Assembly: GCA_017523995.1 (NCBI GenBank)
Contig: JAFWUX010000075.1
Span: forward strand, 1 to 19,411
Reading direction: 5' to 3'
Source of the DNA: Oscillospiraceae bacterium
GTDB lineage: Bacteria > Bacillota_A > Clostridia > Oscillospirales > Ruminococcaceae
DNA length: 19,411 nt
The notes under the pieces are model-generated. The model had not been told where the DNA came from and made no database searches. It saw only the letters and a list, made by a program, of their open reading frames with translations. This document shows positions 1 through 7,798 of this stretch, one piece after another; position 1 is the first letter of the stretch; every line of letters begins with the position of its first letter. Both the position numbers and the translations under genes were made by a program.

Positions 1-321
1 GCCCTCGGCGTGTTCAGCGTGTTCATCGCGTCGTTGAGCCAGACGCTGCTCAAATGGGAGGCGGGAAAGGCGCACCGGGATCTCCTGCACGAGTACCTGA
101 ACCCCGGCGTGATCGGCAGCTACTGCCTGCTGGCCTTGTCGATGCTGCTGGCCATGTTCGCGTATAAAAAGCTCCCCCTGAGCATGACCCCCGCCTTCGA
201 GTGCTTTTCGTACCTCTTTGTGACCATCTTCGGCGTGACGGTGTTTCACGAGCGGGTGACGAAAAAGAAGCTCGCGGCCCTGGGGCTCATCGTCGCGGGG
301 ATATTGGTGTTTACCTTGTAA
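1..321 (+). CDS. SMR/EamA-like small transporter, 5' end cut off
   Basis: The reading frame is open from base 1 and ends at TAA 319-321, giving about 106 residues. Few residues are likely missing, because small multidrug resistance (SMR) type proteins have about 105-115. It holds several hydrophobic segments: one around the first 15 residues, a Leu/Ala/Met-rich one in the middle, then FSYLFVTIFGVTVF and, at the end, LAALGLIVAGILVFTL. The EamA/SMR signature is the short loop FHERVTKKKLAALGLIVAG, in which a Glu and basic residues sit between the last two helices. The family exports small molecules or lipid-linked sugars across the inner membrane. The substrate cannot be told. It is on the opposite strand to its neighbour, and an inverted-repeat element starts 3 bases after its stop. 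GTG at base 10 is a possible but unsupported start. Confidence 0.7.
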   Translation, partial: ALGVFSVFIASLSQTLLKWEAGKAHRDLLHEYLNPGVIGSYCLLALSMLLAMFAYKKLPLSMTPAFECFSYLFVTIFGVTVFHERVTKKKLAALGLIVAGILVFTL

Positions 322-323
322 AC

Positions 324-532
324 AGTTTGGAGTTTGGAGAGTGAAGAGTGGAGTTGCGGTATCCGCTTCGCGGATGATTTTGAAAATGGGATTCCAAAAG
401 TTTGCTGACTCTTGGGCAGGGTTGGTGAGTTTGCTAGAAAACTCATAGCGAAGCGTGCGAGAGCCCGATATCAATCATCGCGAAGCGATACCGCATCTCC
501 TAACTCCTCTCTCCTAACTCCTAACTCCTAAC
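324..532. repeat. MITE-like element with imperfect terminal inverted repeats
   Basis: The left arm (324-379) and the reverse complement of the right arm (474-532) align over about 55 bases. Both begin with GGAGTT(T/A)GGAG repeats, continue into TGCGGTATC, then a short hairpin (ATCCGCTTCGCGGAT on the left, ATCGCTTCGCGAT on the right) and GATT. The middle carries a hairpin at 427-446 (TGAGTTT/AAACTCA). No transposase frame is present, so this would be a non-autonomous mobile or palindromic element. The right end overlaps the last codon and the stop of the CotH gene. Confidence 0.6.
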
Positions 533-2792
533 TTTCGCTTGCTGTTTCCTGAGCTTTTGCCGGCAGCGGATATTCTCCGCCGCTCATCTCCGCGGTGTAA
601 CGGCGCAGGATATGGGTGGCATCGGCGACATCGAGCGTGCCGTTTGCATCGGCATCCCCGTTGCGGCGCTGCGTTGCCGTAATCTCCGCCGGATTGCCCG
701 CGACTGTCGCCGTGTAATACGTCAGCAGGCGCTGCGCATCCTCAAGCGTGACGCTGCCGTCCGCATCAAAATCGCCGCAGAGCAGTGTGCGCGGAATCTC
801 TGTGAGTGCCTGCTCCGCCTGATGCAGAATCTCTGCCGCCGCGGGCGCCGTCTCCGCAGATGCAAGCTGCTGCGTGTATTTTGTTTGCAGCGCAGTGAGC
901 TGCTTCTGCTCCGGCGCATCGTAGAGACCCAGAACATCCGCTGTCTGCTGCGTCAGTGCATCGGTGCAGGCGCGGATGCTCTCGCTGAGATAATCGCAGC
1001 GCAGAAATGCATTGCGCTTTTGCAGGTTGCCGCGGACATATCCGACACATTCCGCAAAGCTGTCTCCGTTCGAGGGTCCGATGCGCTTATAGGGCGCGCC
1101 GCCGAATGCATGCCAGCGGATCAGATTCATCTCTGCGGCTGGTGCGATTGCATCCTGCATCTGCGCGATGATGCCGGAATCCGCAGTCAGCGCATCGAGA
1201 TAATCCGCAAAGCGTGCTGCATAGAGTTCGGCGCTCCGGCAGACAAAATCCGCATCCTGCCAGAGCCGCAGCAGCCACGACTGCGCTGTGATGCCGGTCT
1301 CTGCGGCGGTCTCGGGCGTGTAGCCGCTGACCGGCACATACCGCGCATAAATCTGATCAGGGAGCACCGCAAAATGCAGTTCCCCGTCCGGCGCCTTCAG
1401 CGCAAGGCTGTAGTTCTGATATGCAAGGTCAAAATCCCAGACCGGGCCGTAATGCAGTTTCCCGTCCCCGGTCAGGTCGGAATCCTTGTAGAAATAGAAG
1501 CTCGTGGATGTGCTGTCCACGTTCTCGGTGATCTCCTGAATCAGACAGCCGAGCGCGAACGAATCCACATCGAGATAATCGCTGTAATGCCTGCCGCGGC
1601 TGTTGTATCCGGTCTCAGAATAGATCGCGTCCTCGAGCTCCTGCACAAATCCGCGGATATATTCCGTCTGCGCTTTCGAGGCATACTCCGGCTCGCAGAC
1701 CTCAAAGATCACGCCGCGGTCCGTGACGAATTCGCCGCGCTTGGAGCGGCTGCGCAGCTGAAACTGAATCAGATAGCCGCCGGTGATATCCGCAGGATCG
1801 TTCGGGATATCATAATACTGCCAGCTGCCGTTCTCCTCGCCGTTGAGTGTTCCGCCGACGGTCTGCCGCTTGTATTCCGAGAGCGGCTGCTCATTGAGAA
1901 GCTGCGTCGCATCCTCCAGATTTGTGATATTCACGCGCTCGCGGTGAATCTGTACGCGCTCCGTCAGCTGATAGACACCGCGGTATTCGCCGTCCAGATA
2001 GAGATCAACGAACGCAGCATCGGGGGTATATGCAAGCCCCGACTGCCGGCTGAGCGCATAGGCAATCTGGTTGCGCAGCAGCGAGTGATCGAGTGAATTG
2101 CTGATGAGCGCCCATTTTTTTGCCGCGCCGAGCCCGAACAGATCCGCCTTTTGGGGCAGTTTGAAGTTATAGGGGCGCTTCTCGGCGTAATCCCATGAGG
2201 AATTTCCGCGGCCTTTCAGCTTCTCGAAGGCGCCGTCATACTGCACGGTGCCGTCCGCTGAAAGAATCAGCGCGCTGCCCTCTGCGGTGTAGCTTTTGCT
2301 GCTGTTGACATGATCGAATTCGCCCGCAGCCGCCGTCAGATACATGCACCCGAGATTTGACTGCATCACATGGAGTGCGCCGAGCAGCTGCTCCCCTGCC
2401 TGCATCACAAAATCATCCGCGGAGGCAAGCAGATCAGTCTCCTCGCCGGTGTAGACAATGCTGCCGTTGAGGATCAGCGGCGAACCGTCCGGCGTCTGAC
2501 AGCTGACGGTCAGGCTGCTGCGGTCGGCTGCTGCGGGCAGAAACAGATACCAGCTTTCCGCCCAGTCAATATACACCGCATCGACGCTGTAAGCGGCATC
2601 GCCGGAGAATACACCGGAGACCGAGAACGCGAATTCCGACTGCTCCGGTGTCTGCTGTTCAGACGGCGTCTCCGTCTGCTCCGGCGGCGCATCTGCCGCA
2701 TCTGCCGCACCGGCACATACAGCAAGGTGCCCTGCAAAGCAGAGCACCGCCGCCGCAGTGAGCAGAAAACAAAAGCCCCTGCGTTGTTTCAT
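528..2792 (-). CDS. Secreted CotH-kinase-family protein with C-terminal dockerin
   Basis: 754 aa. Residues 1-30 form a signal peptide (MKQRRG, a hydrophobic core, then ACA/AGA-type sites), followed by a P/E/Q/T-rich linker at 33-52. The CotH fold spans about 185-600. Visible motifs are KGRGNSSW (193-200), KRPYNFKL (205-212), the LYLDGEYRGVYQLTERV strand (264-280) and GPVWDFDLAYQN (449-460), whose DFD matches the metal-binding Asp pair of CotH kinases. Known members such as spore coat CotH phosphorylate proteins, and many are found on cellulosomes. The C-terminus (about 668-735) is a type I dockerin with two calcium loops, GDFDADGSVTLEDA and GDADANGTLDVADA, predicting attachment to a cohesin. 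The start is supported by GGAGA 6-7 bases upstream. It lies 46 bp behind the PBP gene and is probably the last gene of that operon. The TAG stop falls inside the repeat element. Confidence 0.88.
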   Translation of the reverse strand: MKQRRGFCFLLTAAAVLCFAGHLAVCAGAADAADAPPEQTETPSEQQTPEQSEFAFSVSGVFSGDAAYSVDAVYIDWAESWYLFLPAAADRSSLTVSCQTPDGSPLILNGSIVYTGEETDLLASADDFVMQAGEQLLGALHVMQSNLGCMYLTAAAGEFDHVNSSKSYTAEGSALILSADGTVQYDGAFEKLKGRGNSSWDYAEKRPYNFKLPQKADLFGLGAAKKWALISNSLDHSLLRNQIAYALSRQSGLAYTPDAAFVDLYLDGEYRGVYQLTERVQIHRERVNITNLEDATQLLNEQPLSEYKRQTVGGTLNGEENGSWQYYDIPNDPADITGGYLIQFQLRSRSKRGEFVTDRGVIFEVCEPEYASKAQTEYIRGFVQELEDAIYSETGYNSRGRHYSDYLDVDSFALGCLIQEITENVDSTSTSFYFYKDSDLTGDGKLHYGPVWDFDLAYQNYSLALKAPDGELHFAVLPDQIYARYVPVSGYTPETAAETGITAQSWLLRLWQDADFVCRSAELYAARFADYLDALTADSGIIAQMQDAIAPAAEMNLIRWHAFGGAPYKRIGPSNGDSFAECVGYVRGNLQKRNAFLRCDYLSESIRACTDALTQQTADVLGLYDAPEQKQLTALQTKYTQQLASAETAPAAAEILHQAEQALTEIPRTLLCGDFDADGSVTLEDAQRLLTYYTATVAGNPAEITATQRRNGDADANGTLDVADATHILRRYTAEMSGGEYPLPAKAQETASES

Positions 2793-2838
2793 AGATTTCT
2801 CCTCATTTCACTCTGTGGGTGGAAAACGGCGCGGTCTC

Positions 2839-4266
2839 TCATACATTTCCGGCAAGCGAATCGAGCAGCACCTTCGCGATCTGCGCGGTGGTGATATCCC
2901 AGCTTTCGCGCTCCTCGATCAGGATGCAGAATGCAACCGGACATCTGTCATCGAGGCAGTAGCCGACGAGCAGAGAATTCTCATACTGCCGCCCGTCATC
3001 GCTGACCTGTGCCGTACCGCTCTTGACGCCGCAGGTATAGCCGCCGAGCGAGACATAATAATGCTCGGTTGCGTTCTGCGTCATGACGTCCTGCACCGCC
3101 TTTGCGGCAGTCGGCGAAAAGAGCTGCTCCGTGTGCTTGATTGCACCGAGCTGCGTGGTTTTCTGATCCGCAGTGGTTTTAGAGCGCAGCAGATACGGCA
3201 GAACCGCCGAGCCCGTGCCGTTTGCGACCGCACCCTGCCAGAGCATCAGCTGATAGGGGCTGACAAGCGTCTTGCCCTGTCCCAGCGCGCCCCACTCCGT
3301 CTCGAACTGGTCTTTGTCGGTCAGCTTGGTGGAGGCAGGCTGGATCACGATGCCGTTGAGATTATAGGGCGCTGCCTCCTCGCCGTTGACCGCATAGCCC
3401 ATTTTCGTGTAGCTCGTGATGATCTCCGAAAGCGGCACAATGCCGGACTGCACAAGCTGTGCAAAGTAGGGATTGCAGCTGTTTGCAAATGCTGTTGCAA
3501 GATTCTGCATACCGTGGCCGTATTCCTGATGGCACTTGATGACATCACCGTTCGGGTTTGTCCAGTAGCCGGGGCAGTCATACTGGAGATTGTTGACCGT
3601 ATCCACACCGGCATACTGATACGCAGCGATCAGCGTCGAGACCTTCTGCGTGGAACCGGGAACAGTCGGATAGAACGCCTTGCAGAGCAGACTGCCCTCA
3701 GGCATCTCCGCAATATTGGCATAACCCTGCGCAATATCGACACAGGGACGGCTGACGCAGACATAGGTCTCGCCGCTCTTCCAGTTGTAGGCAATCGTTG
3801 TGCCGTTTTTTGCGCCGTAGGCATTGTTCACGGCGATGTTCGCGCTGTGGAGCAAGGTGGTCTCGAGGACTGCCCCCTCACCGGAGGAGCCGTAGGTAAA
3901 GCTGTAATTGACCAGATCGCTGAGGTTGCGCGAGACGATTGTATTGCTCATCTGACCGCTGGTGTCACCGATCAGATTGCCGACATCCGCGAAATGTCCC
4001 CATTCATAGTTGCTGAGCGGCTGCGAGCCGTCAAAGAGGACATCGCCGGTGCGGTCGGTGACTTTGCCGTAGGTTGCCTGTCCGGATTTTGCCATGTAGA
4101 ATGCGGACTGCGAGATCAGGCGCCAGCCGAGATACGCAAGTCCTGCTGCAAATGCCGTCAGGAGCAGGGCTGTCCATTTGCCTGCGCGGCGCATGCTTCT
4201 CGGCGCGGAGACATCGAGCTCCGGCACCGGCGGACGCTGCCGCAAAGGCTGCTGCTGTGCTGCCAT
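2839..4266 (-). CDS. Class B penicillin-binding protein (peptidoglycan transpeptidase)
   Basis: 475 aa, close in length to the PbpA type that pairs with RodA/FtsW. A short basic cytoplasmic tail and a single membrane helix (about 31-50) are followed by a small N-terminal domain with the RTGDVLFDG strand (72-80). The transpeptidase domain shows all three active-site motifs: S205-TQ-K208 in PGSTQK, S263-C-N265, and K415-SGT. It cross-links peptidoglycan stem peptides outside the membrane. It starts one base after the FtsW/RodA stop, so the two are almost certainly co-translated and act as a glycosyltransferase-transpeptidase pair. Four Cys residues in the extracellular part are notable. I cannot say whether it serves elongation, division or sporulation, so no symbol is given. 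Confidence 0.93.
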   Translation of the reverse strand: MAAQQQPLRQRPPVPELDVSAPRSMRRAGKWTALLLTAFAAGLAYLGWRLISQSAFYMAKSGQATYGKVTDRTGDVLFDGSQPLSNYEWGHFADVGNLIGDTSGQMSNTIVSRNLSDLVNYSFTYGSSGEGAVLETTLLHSANIAVNNAYGAKNGTTIAYNWKSGETYVCVSRPCVDIAQGYANIAEMPEGSLLCKAFYPTVPGSTQKVSTLIAAYQYAGVDTVNNLQYDCPGYWTNPNGDVIKCHQEYGHGMQNLATAFANSCNPYFAQLVQSGIVPLSEIITSYTKMGYAVNGEEAAPYNLNGIVIQPASTKLTDKDQFETEWGALGQGKTLVSPYQLMLWQGAVANGTGSAVLPYLLRSKTTADQKTTQLGAIKHTEQLFSPTAAKAVQDVMTQNATEHYYVSLGGYTCGVKSGTAQVSDDGRQYENSLLVGYCLDDRCPVAFCILIEERESWDITTAQIAKVLLDSLAGNV

Positions 4267-4267
4267 A

Positions 4268-5536
4268 TCACGCGCCCCCCTTCTTCTGCTCTGCCTTGCC
4301 CGTCAGGACAGGTGCCTGCGCGGCTTTGAGGAATCCTGCGAGGATGCCGCTTGCCAGCATCGAGCTGCCGCCCTGCGAGATAAACGGGATTGTGACGCCC
4401 GTGAACGGAATCACGTTGCACGAGCCGAAAATATTGAGCGCCATCTGGACGATGAACGCCGCTGCAACGCCGACAGCCAGTCCCGAATGATAGTAGCTGC
4501 GCGGCGGAACCGTCAGAATCGAAGCGGGCAGGAACAGCACCAGAATAACCGTCATCATGCCGGTGAACAGTCCCCATTCCTCGCAGATGGTCGAGAACAC
4601 GATATCGGTGCGCGAGGCGGCAACCTTGATCAGCGTGCCGTTGCCTGCGCCCTTGCCGAACCATCCGCCCTCTGCGATTGCCGTCAGTGCCTTGACCTGC
4701 TGATAGCCCGAGCCGGACATATCCGACCAGATATCCGAATGCAGTCTGTCCTGCACATAGTCCGGCGCGAACTTACAGGCAAAGACCACAACCATGACCG
4801 CACATGCCGCAAGGAAGATCATCAGGCGGAGCGAAATTTTCTCGCGCAGATAGCAGAAGCGCAGCAGCATGCCGCAGCCTGCAATCGCGATAAAGGTCGG
4901 GAGCGAGCCGAGGTCACGGCACCACCACTGCAGCGCCGCGATCACAACCGTGCAGAAGATCAGCAGCAGATTATCCGGCACAAAGTGGATGCCCGCAATC
5001 TCATGCTTTTTCAGCTGGGTGCTGACCGAGCTTGCGCAGATCAGCACAAACACCGGCTTGACAAACTCCGAGGGCTGAATCGTGATGAAGCCGAGGTCAA
5101 TCCAGATGCTGCGGCTGCCCGTCAGGAAGAAGATCGCCGCGACCAGCACAAAGAACAGCCCGTACCACAGCGGCTTAAGCTTCTCGGCACGGTAGGGATT
5201 GCGCGTGACCGCGTAGGAGAGCTGACACATCAGGAACGATGCAATGCCGATCACGAAATGCTTGACCGCAAAGGACAGCCCGCCGAAGCAGGACTGATAG
5301 ATCGTGCTCATGCCGATGACCAGCAGCAGAACCGTATCAACGGTGCATGCCTCACGGTTGACAATCGCCAAAATGATCGAGCCGACGAGATCCGCCGTCA
5401 GGACAGCGCATGCCATTTTGAGTACCTCGGGCGTCATGCCGAAGGAGCAGACCACGAGAATCATCATCGCGGTGTGTGCAATCAGGACGAGCAGCAGCAG
5501 AAACGGATGCGAAACAGGTTTGATACTTGCTGTCAT
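4268..5536 (-). CDS. FtsW/RodA/SpoVE-family peptidoglycan glycosyltransferase
   Basis: 422 aa polytopic membrane protein of the SEDS family, which polymerises lipid II into glycan strands together with a class B PBP. The family motifs are in order: QPSEFVKP (154-161), RDLGS (207-211, usually KDLGT), YQQVKALTAIAEGGWFGKG (278-296), TDIVFSTICEEWG (310-322) and PFTGVTIPFISQGGSS (377-392). About ten hydrophobic helices are visible. Its ATG overlaps the stop of the FHA gene (ATGA, 5533-5536), indicating translational coupling, and the PBP follows one base after its stop. The order FHA, SEDS, PBP recalls the actinobacterial fhaB-rodA-pbpA locus, but no phosphatase or kinase gene lies between. Confidence 0.93.
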   Translation of the reverse strand: MTASIKPVSHPFLLLLVLIAHTAMMILVVCSFGMTPEVLKMACAVLTADLVGSIILAIVNREACTVDTVLLLVIGMSTIYQSCFGGLSFAVKHFVIGIASFLMCQLSYAVTRNPYRAEKLKPLWYGLFFVLVAAIFFLTGSRSIWIDLGFITIQPSEFVKPVFVLICASSVSTQLKKHEIAGIHFVPDNLLLIFCTVVIAALQWWCRDLGSLPTFIAIAGCGMLLRFCYLREKISLRLMIFLAACAVMVVVFACKFAPDYVQDRLHSDIWSDMSGSGYQQVKALTAIAEGGWFGKGAGNGTLIKVAASRTDIVFSTICEEWGLFTGMMTVILVLFLPASILTVPPRSYYHSGLAVGVAAAFIVQMALNIFGSCNVIPFTGVTIPFISQGGSSMLASGILAGFLKAAQAPVLTGKAEQKKGGA

Positions 5537-5985
5537 TTTGCCACATCCTTTCCGCTGCCCTTGATGACAACCAGTCTGCGGTTGCCGATCATGATGGCGT
5601 CATTCTGGTGCAGGATGCAGGGCTTGCTGATGCGTCTGCCGTTGACCGTCACACCGTTGTGCGCGCCGATATCCTCGATGCGCCATTTGCCGTCCGAGAG
5701 CGTCAAAAGCGCGTGGAACCGCGAAATCTCGGTATCATTGAACTGGATATCCGCCGAGGGGTGGCGTCCGATCAGCACCTCAGCGGCACCGAGCGGATAA
5801 ATCTCTCCGGCGCAGGCGAGCATATACCCCCTGCCCTCCTTCGCCCATCTGCGGTCGCCTCTGCGGCGTTCTCTGCCTGCGGCAATCAGAATCACAAGGG
5901 CGCAGATATCGACGAATATCACAACGAATGCGGTCGCCGCTTCCCGAAAGAACGGGTACCGCTCAAATAACACAGTTAAATCCAT
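5533..5985 (-). CDS. Membrane-anchored FHA-domain protein
   Basis: 150 aa. One transmembrane helix (about 17-37) is followed by a strongly basic stretch (GRERRRGDRRW), so the C-terminal domain should be cytoplasmic. Residues about 60-145 form a forkhead-associated domain with the canonical phosphothreonine-binding residues: GRHPSADI (73-80), SRFH (88-91) and NGVTVNGRRI (110-119). The family binds phosphothreonine peptides and, at cell-wall loci, links Ser/Thr kinases to peptidoglycan synthesis. Here it is the first gene of the FtsW-PBP operon. Start: ATG at 5985 with AAAGG 9-10 bases upstream and a consensus promoter behind it. No kinase is in the window, so its phosphorylated partner is unknown. 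Confidence 0.9.
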   Translation of the reverse strand: MDLTVLFERYPFFREAATAFVVIFVDICALVILIAAGRERRRGDRRWAKEGRGYMLACAGEIYPLGAAEVLIGRHPSADIQFNDTEISRFHALLTLSDGKWRIEDIGAHNGVTVNGRRISKPCILHQNDAIMIGNRRLVVIKGSGKDVAK

Positions 5986-6036
5986 GTCAGCACACCTTTC
6001 TATTATTATAGTAGTGGGTTTCGCGTTGTCCTAATG

Positions 6037-6065
6037 AGTATACCATAAACGCGCCCTGTTGTCAA
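6037..6065 (-). promoter_or_regulatory. Sigma-A promoter of the FHA-FtsW-PBP-CotH operon
   Basis: On the minus strand TTGACA (6060-6065), a 17-base spacer and TATACT (6037-6042), preceded by TGG as an extended -10. The start is expected near 6030, leaving a leader of about 45 nt before the ATG at 5985. Confidence 0.8.
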
Positions 6066-6265
6066 GGTTTGCGGGCTGAAGCAGGGCGTATACAAATATA
6101 AAAGAGGAATCCGCTCCGCGGATGCTATTTTGAATGGGTGCCTCTATCGCAGGCACCCAAGCCCGCGGGCTCTTAATACGCAAAGGGGAGTTTCGTGCTC
6201 TGCGGAGCACGACGAGGGCGCTGCCCTCGACCCGCAAACTTTTGAAAAAGTTTGATCAAAACTTT
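6066..6265. repeat. Cluster of intergenic palindromes
   Basis: Dense hairpins fill this gap: ATCCGC/GCGGAT (6109-6123), GGGTGCCT/AGGCACCC (6136-6158), AGCCCGCGGGCT (6160-6171), CGTGCTC/GAGCACG (6194-6211), GAGGGC/GCCCTC (6214-6228) and CAAACTTTT/AAAAGTTTG (6235-6254). The block is bracketed by GTTTGCGGG (6067-6075) and its inverse CCCGCAAAC (6231-6239). The first hairpin plus the following TTTTGA and ATGGG are shared with the element at 361-390. It is probably a dispersed repeat family. It contains no gene. Confidence 0.55.
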
Positions 6266-6332
6266 TATATTGACATCGCCGGATATGAACCAATAAATCC
6301 GCGATTGTCCGCCCCTAAAACACCGGATGCTC

Positions 6333-6361
6333 TTGCTTTTTCGGTGCCGCTGTGCTATAAT
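6333..6361 (+). promoter_or_regulatory. Promoter of the four-gene membrane operon
   Basis: TTGCTT (6333-6338), 17 bases, TATAAT (6356-6361), with TGC just before the -10 as an extended element. The expected start is about 6368, giving a leader of about 54 nt. Confidence 0.75.
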
Positions 6362-6421
6362 CAAGGCAGCAGACCATACAACTGCCGTCAGTCATACAAC
6401 TAATATCGGAGGTGTTTCAAC

Positions 6422-6664
6422 ATGCAAGAAGTCACCGCAGAATTATTCAGCACCCTGCTCACATTGCTATTTATCGCCATTCCGCTCGGTATCTTTATCT
6501 GGTTTATCACAGCACTGGTTCTGTTTCTCAAAACCCCGAAGGACGCGCCGAAACGTCCGAAATACCGCACAAATCTCATCATTGCCTCGATATTCTTCGG
6601 CATACTCGCCGGACTGTTTCTGCTGCTCATCTGCCTGCTGATGTACGGCGTTGCACATATGTGA
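6422..6664 (+). CDS. Small two-helix membrane protein
   Basis: 80 aa, function not recognised. It has two hydrophobic helices (about 8-36 and 49-77) separated by a basic, Pro-rich loop (KTPKDAPKRPKYRTN), so the loop is most likely cytoplasmic. The start is set by GGAGG at 6408-6412, nine bases before the ATG. It is the first gene after the promoter at 6333 and its stop overlaps the ribosome site of the next small gene, so it belongs to the operon with the PstS-like protein. No family motif is visible. Confidence 0.75.
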   Translation: MQEVTAELFSTLLTLLFIAIPLGIFIWFITALVLFLKTPKDAPKRPKYRTNLIIASIFFGILAGLFLLLICLLMYGVAHM

Positions 6665-6673
6665 GGTGCCGCG

Positions 6674-6811
6674 ATGAAAGACAAAACCTATCGCAGACTG
6701 CTTGCTGCAGTGATGATTCTCGGCGCAGTCAGCAGCGTGATTCTCGTGCTCGTGACAATCCATTTGTACCGCAGCTGCTCGATCATCACCTATATCGCGA
6801 ACGGACGGTGA
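6674..6811 (+). CDS. Tiny single-helix membrane protein (45 aa)
   Basis: The frame begins MKDKTYRRLLAAVMILGAV and ends IANGR before TGA 6809-6811. A basic N-terminus precedes one hydrophobic helix (about residues 9-31), so it should sit in the membrane with the N-terminus inside. The site AGGTG at 6664-6668 overlaps the upstream stop, and the next gene starts 4 bases after its own stop. Such tight packing between two real genes in the same strand and phase of transcription supports translation. The function is unknown. It could be a subunit or regulator of the neighbouring binding protein, but that is only inference from position. Confidence 0.6.
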   Translation: MKDKTYRRLLAAVMILGAVSSVILVLVTIHLYRSCSIITYIANGR

Positions 6812-6815
6812 CAGC

Positions 6816-7781
6816 ATGAAAAAACTGACAAAACAGATTCTCAGCCTGACCGGTGCGGCGGCGCTCTTTGCCGCGTTCGATCTCGCTGTATACGGCACGG
6901 TGACACGCCGCTGCATCGACAGCACCAGCGCGGAGATGCAGGCGAAATCCGTCGAGGTCTCGGAATATCTGCCGTTTGACGCAGAGAGCAAAATCGCGGC
7001 TGCGGATTCTGCACTGAAACTTTCAGCGCATCCGCCCGTGATTGACGGCGCCGCCGGATTGTTTCCGGTCTACTCGGCGTTTGTCCGCGCGGTCTATCCG
7101 GAAGAAAGCGTGCATTATGACGGCGAAGCATTCACGCCGGAGAGCGCCATGCAGTACAGCAACACGCGCGGCGCCTACAAAGCGCTTGCAGATGGCACAG
7201 TCGATGTTGCGGTGCTGGTCAAGCCCTCGGAGGAACAGCTCGCCTATGCCAAAGCGCAGGGCGCAGACCTTGCATTCGTACCGCTCGGCTACGATGCCTT
7301 TGTGTTCTTCGTCAAGGAGAACAACCCTGTCGAGAGCCTGACATGCGAGCAGATACGTGATATTTACGCGGGCGCGATCCGGACATGGGATCAGGTCGGC
7401 GGCAGGCATCTGCTGATAGATGCCAAGCAGCGCAACCCCGGCAGCGGCAGTCAAAGCGCAATGGAATCATTCATGGGCGGCAGAGAGATGCACGCCAATC
7501 CGTTCGGATTTGCAGGCAGCGCGATCGGCTTTTCGTTCCGCTATTATGTCGCCGATCTCGTCGGAGTGCGCGGCATCCGGATGCTCTCGCTCGACGGCGT
7601 CTCCCCGACACCTGAGCACATCGCGGACGGCAGCTATCCGGTTGTCAGCACGTTCTATGCAGTTTACGATCAGAACAACACAAACCCTGAGCTGCCGGTG
7701 CTGCTCGAATGGATGCAATCCGAAGAAGCACAGAAAATCATCGCAGATACAGGATTTGTCCCAGTCAATCCGTCACAGTAA
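6816..7781 (+). CDS. PstS-like substrate-binding protein, membrane-anchored
   Basis: 321 aa. An uncleaved-looking N-terminal helix (about 8-28) replaces the usual lipoprotein signal. There is no lipobox Cys, and C33 lies after basic residues. The periplasmic-binding-protein type 2 fold spans about 68-318. Phosphate-binder-like signatures are VIDGAAGLFPVYSAF (75-89), YSNTRGAYKALADGTVDV (114-131), LTCEQIRDIYAGAIRTWDQVGG (175-196) and the ligand loop NPGSGSQSAM (207-216). PstS homologues deliver phosphate to PstCAB. No permease or ATPase gene is present here. Instead the gene is flanked by two tiny membrane proteins upstream and a 3-TM protein 17 bp downstream. Ligand unproven: phosphate or another oxyanion are both possible, as is a sensing role. 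Confidence 0.85.
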   Translation: MKKLTKQILSLTGAAALFAAFDLAVYGTVTRRCIDSTSAEMQAKSVEVSEYLPFDAESKIAAADSALKLSAHPPVIDGAAGLFPVYSAFVRAVYPEESVHYDGEAFTPESAMQYSNTRGAYKALADGTVDVAVLVKPSEEQLAYAKAQGADLAFVPLGYDAFVFFVKENNPVESLTCEQIRDIYAGAIRTWDQVGGRHLLIDAKQRNPGSGSQSAMESFMGGREMHANPFGFAGSAIGFSFRYYVADLVGVRGIRMLSLDGVSPTPEHIADGSYPVVSTFYAVYDQNNTNPELPVLLEWMQSEEAQKIIADTGFVPVNPSQ

Positions 7782-7798
7782 CAATTGAGGTAATCATC

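Noticed and set aside
324..532. Complete insertion sequence
   Set aside because: Only about 209 bases with no transposase frame, so at most a non-autonomous element.
612..2096. Long open frame opposite the CotH gene (494 aa)
   Set aside because: It is antisense to a gene with signal peptide, CotH motifs and dockerin. Composition is Arg/Ile/Cys-rich without motifs; GC-biased codons of the real gene keep the opposite frame open.
2758..5800. Long plus-strand frames opposite the PBP and FtsW/RodA genes
   Set aside because: The minus-strand proteins carry complete active-site motifs and coupled starts; the plus frames have no ribosome sites or family features.
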